From JBPOFY01 sp049889815 (lineage in GTDB: Bacteria; Verrucomicrobiota; Verrucomicrobiia; Opitutales; Coraliomargaritaceae): a stretch of DNA of 40,128 nt. The DNA lies in NCBI GenBank assembly GCA_049889815.1, contig JBMHCR010000011.1, positions 1-40,128 on the forward strand, written 5' to 3'. Of this stretch, positions 38,720 to 40,128 are shown one piece after another; the first letter of the stretch is position 1, and each line of letters opens with the position of its first letter. The position numbers and the translations under genes were made by a program. The notes under the pieces are model-generated. The model saw only the letters and a program-made list of their open reading frames with translations. It was not told where the DNA came from and made no database searches.

Positions 38720-39240
38720 ATTTCATAACGTCTCACGCTTAATTTCCGGTCATGGATTGAGGCAAAATCATTTCCCATGCCCCCCTGCTATAGAGAAAGC
38801 CTTATTTCCACCGATGCTAGAACTATGAACTGGCGTCCAGGTCTGAAGGTCATTGGAAGCCTCCACCACAAGTTCGTGTGTTCCTACACCGACTATTTCA
38901 GCTGGAAGCGATACGATTTGACCAAGGGAGGCGGGGGTCTATCAAGAGTTTGGCTACGATCTATAAATATACATCCGGTCTCCTCGAAAAATATATCCTA
39001 CTCAAGGGTAACAGAGATTTGAACCTAGAAGCCTCTACGAGTCTCCGGAAACCCATCCCTATTGCGTTCCCTTATTATTAATCCAAGCCCCGCCTCGGGG
39101 GGTTGAGGGCTGGATACGTGTGCAAGGACGGGGTGTCTTTGGGTTGCGGTGAGGGGGTTGTGATTCATTCCCTTAGCCAAAAGAAAAGGCCCGCTTGTGC
39201 GGGGCCTTAGGTAAGTTACTGATTCAAGCTGCCGTCGGGT
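38720..39240. other. Gene-poor intergenic region
   Basis: In 521 bp I see no supported gene. A frame of 81 codons at 38777-39022 has no recognisable features and is probably chance. A GC-rich hairpin, CCCCG-CCT-CGGGG, lies at 39088-39100 without a following T-run. The terminator of the LRR gene is at 39178-39208. No clear terminator follows GH86. Confidence 0.5.
39178..39208 (-). terminator. Rho-independent terminator of the LRR gene
   Basis: On the minus strand AAGGCCCCGC-ACAA-GCGGGCCTT forms a strong GC-rich stem with one bulged base, followed directly by TTCTTTTGG (part of a TTTTCTTTT run). It lies 33 nt after the LRR stop codon, in the right orientation. Confidence 0.85.
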
Positions 39241-40128
39241 CTAATTGTGAACCACACTGTCGGGGATCGTGATACTGGTGAGGGAGATACAGCCATCGAA
39301 AGCACGTTCCCCAATTGAAGTGACACTATCGGGGATCGTGATACTGCTTAGGGATTTGCAGTATGCGAAAGCGCTTTCTTCAATCGAAGTGACGCTATCT
39401 GGAATCGTGATACTGGTTAGGGATTCGCATCCATAGAAAGCATCACTTGCAACCAAGGCCACAGATGCACCAAGAAAATTGCTAGGCAGGACTACGTTTC
39501 CAGAAGCAGAGGAACCATTAATTAAATATGCTTTATTTCCCGAGGCACTGATTAGATATTTTATGGAATTAGTGTCCTCCAAGAAAGAAAGGTCTGTATC
39601 GTAAAAAGCAAAAATCCCAATCGAAGTGACACTATCAGGGATCGTGATGCTAGTTAGGGAGTTGCAGGACTGAAAAGTACTATGACCAATCGAAGTGACG
39701 CCATCGGGGATCGTGATACTGCTTAGGGATTCGCATCGATAGAAGGCAGAACTCCCAATCGAAGTGACGCCATCGGGGATCGTGATACTGCTTAGGGATT
39801 TGCATCCATAGAAAGCAGAACTCCCGATCGAAGTCATACCATCTGGGATCGTGATACTGGTGAGGGAACTGCAGTTAGTGAAAGTACCTTCCCCAATCGA
39901 AGTGACGCCATCGGGGATCGTAATGCTAGTTAGGGAGCTGCAGTAACGGAAAGCGTGTGCCCCAATCGAAGTGACACTATCTGGGATCGTGATACTGCTA
40001 AGGCTTGTGCAGTAATCGAAAGCCTCATCCCCAATCGAAGTGACACTATCTGGGATCGTGATACTGGTCAGGGAAGTGCAGTAAGAGAAGGTACCGTCCC
40101 ACTCATACAACCACCGGATCTCTGTCAC
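39241..40128 (-). CDS. BspA-type leucine-rich repeat protein, 3' part (partial)
   Basis: At least 295 codons are present and the frame is open at the right edge, so the true start is outside; the GTG at 40128 is not evidence of a start. The protein is made of about ten 23-residue LRR_5/TpLRR units with consensus AFxxCxSLTSITIPDSVTSIGxx. One irregular unit (about residues 170-225, YLISASGNKAYLINGS and VVLPSNFLG) interrupts the array. It ends inside a repeat (IPDSVVHN) close to the terminator, so the end is probably genuine. Such repeats are found in surface or secreted proteins that bind other proteins or host/algal surfaces. No catalytic domain is visible in this part. Confidence 0.85.
   Translation of the reverse strand: MTEIRWLYEWDGTFSYCTSLTSITIPDSVTSIGDEAFDYCTSLSSITIPDSVTSIGAHAFRYCSSLTSITIPDGVTSIGEGTFTNCSSLTSITIPDGMTSIGSSAFYGCKSLSSITIPDGVTSIGSSAFYRCESLSSITIPDGVTSIGHSTFQSCNSLTSITIPDSVTSIGIFAFYDTDLSFLEDTNSIKYLISASGNKAYLINGSSASGNVVLPSNFLGASVALVASDAFYGCESLTSITIPDSVTSIEESAFAYCKSLSSITIPDSVTSIGERAFDGCISLTSITIPDSVVHN
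39250..40110 (-). repeat. 69-bp tandem coding repeats of the LRR gene
   Basis: The LRR units are encoded by 69-bp repeats whose core (ATCCCCGATAGTGTCACTTC-like) is almost unchanged at DNA level. Alternate copies differ at the same few positions (GTGTCA versus GGCGTCA, ATACTG versus ATGCTA). The similarity at synonymous sites suggests recent duplication or recombination between units; one irregular unit breaks the array near 39446-39610. Confidence 0.85.

Noticed and set aside
38777..39022. An 81-codon frame after GH86
   Set aside because: No signal peptide, motif or family resemblance; composition looks like non-coding DNA.

Overview
The window most likely comes from a marine, polysaccharide-degrading member of the Verrucomicrobiota, probably class Opitutia (a Coraliomargarita- or Lentimonas-like lineage). 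The strongest direct evidence is in the 16S rRNA gene, where positions 3674-3691 read GCTGCCACCCGTAGGTGT. From memory this is exactly the EUB338-III probe used for Verrucomicrobia, and it is neither the general EUB338 nor the planctomycete EUB338-II form. Secreted sulfatases, a PEP-CTERM protein, an H-X9-DG pseudopilin and a XylR-like AraC regulator fit that assignment. The genus is inference.

Region 1 (1-5108, minus strand) is an rRNA operon: 16S, tRNA-Ala(TGC), tRNA-Ile(GAT) and the 5' two thirds of 23S, which runs off the left edge. The tRNA order is the reverse of the usual Ile-Ala. BoxA-like elements lie before 16S, after 16S and before 23S, and an imperfect long-range stem flanks 16S. 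Just upstream, on the same strand, is a Tsr3/DTW-superfamily gene, a family of RNA aminocarboxypropyl transferases.

Region 2 (5282-22557) is a locus that looks dedicated to a sulfated xylan. It contains a GH10 endo-xylanase, a GH52 beta-xylosidase, a GPH-family sugar symporter, a XylR-like regulator (periplasmic-binding-like domain plus AraC HTH) and four secreted sulfatases, one of them fused to a CBM22-like xylan-binding module. A PEP-CTERM protein, an unknown secreted protein and a pseudopilin complete it. Everything but the regulator is on the minus strand, with several short start/stop overlaps. A spaced motif, GTTTCAA-N8-ATTTA-N4-TCATT, occurs upstream of three of the transcription units and is a candidate operator. 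No debranching enzymes of the GH43, GH67 or GH115 type are seen, so sulfate may be the main decoration of the target xylan.

Region 3 (22748-36101) is mostly housekeeping: a long fungal-type cystathionine gamma-synthase-like enzyme, a LysM amidase, a lipoprotein MsrA, a secreted nucleoside-hydrolase-like protein, a DinG/XPD-type helicase with a TPR partner, and an AddB-like/AddA-like recombination pair with a short GxxExxY protein between them. Region 4 (36102-40128) has a GH86 agarase/porphyranase-like enzyme behind a perfect 12-bp palindrome and a short tandem repeat, then an almost empty 521-bp gap, then the 3' part of a BspA-type leucine-rich-repeat gene with its own terminator. GH86 together with a sulfated-xylan locus points to red-algal cell walls as the food source; this is inference.
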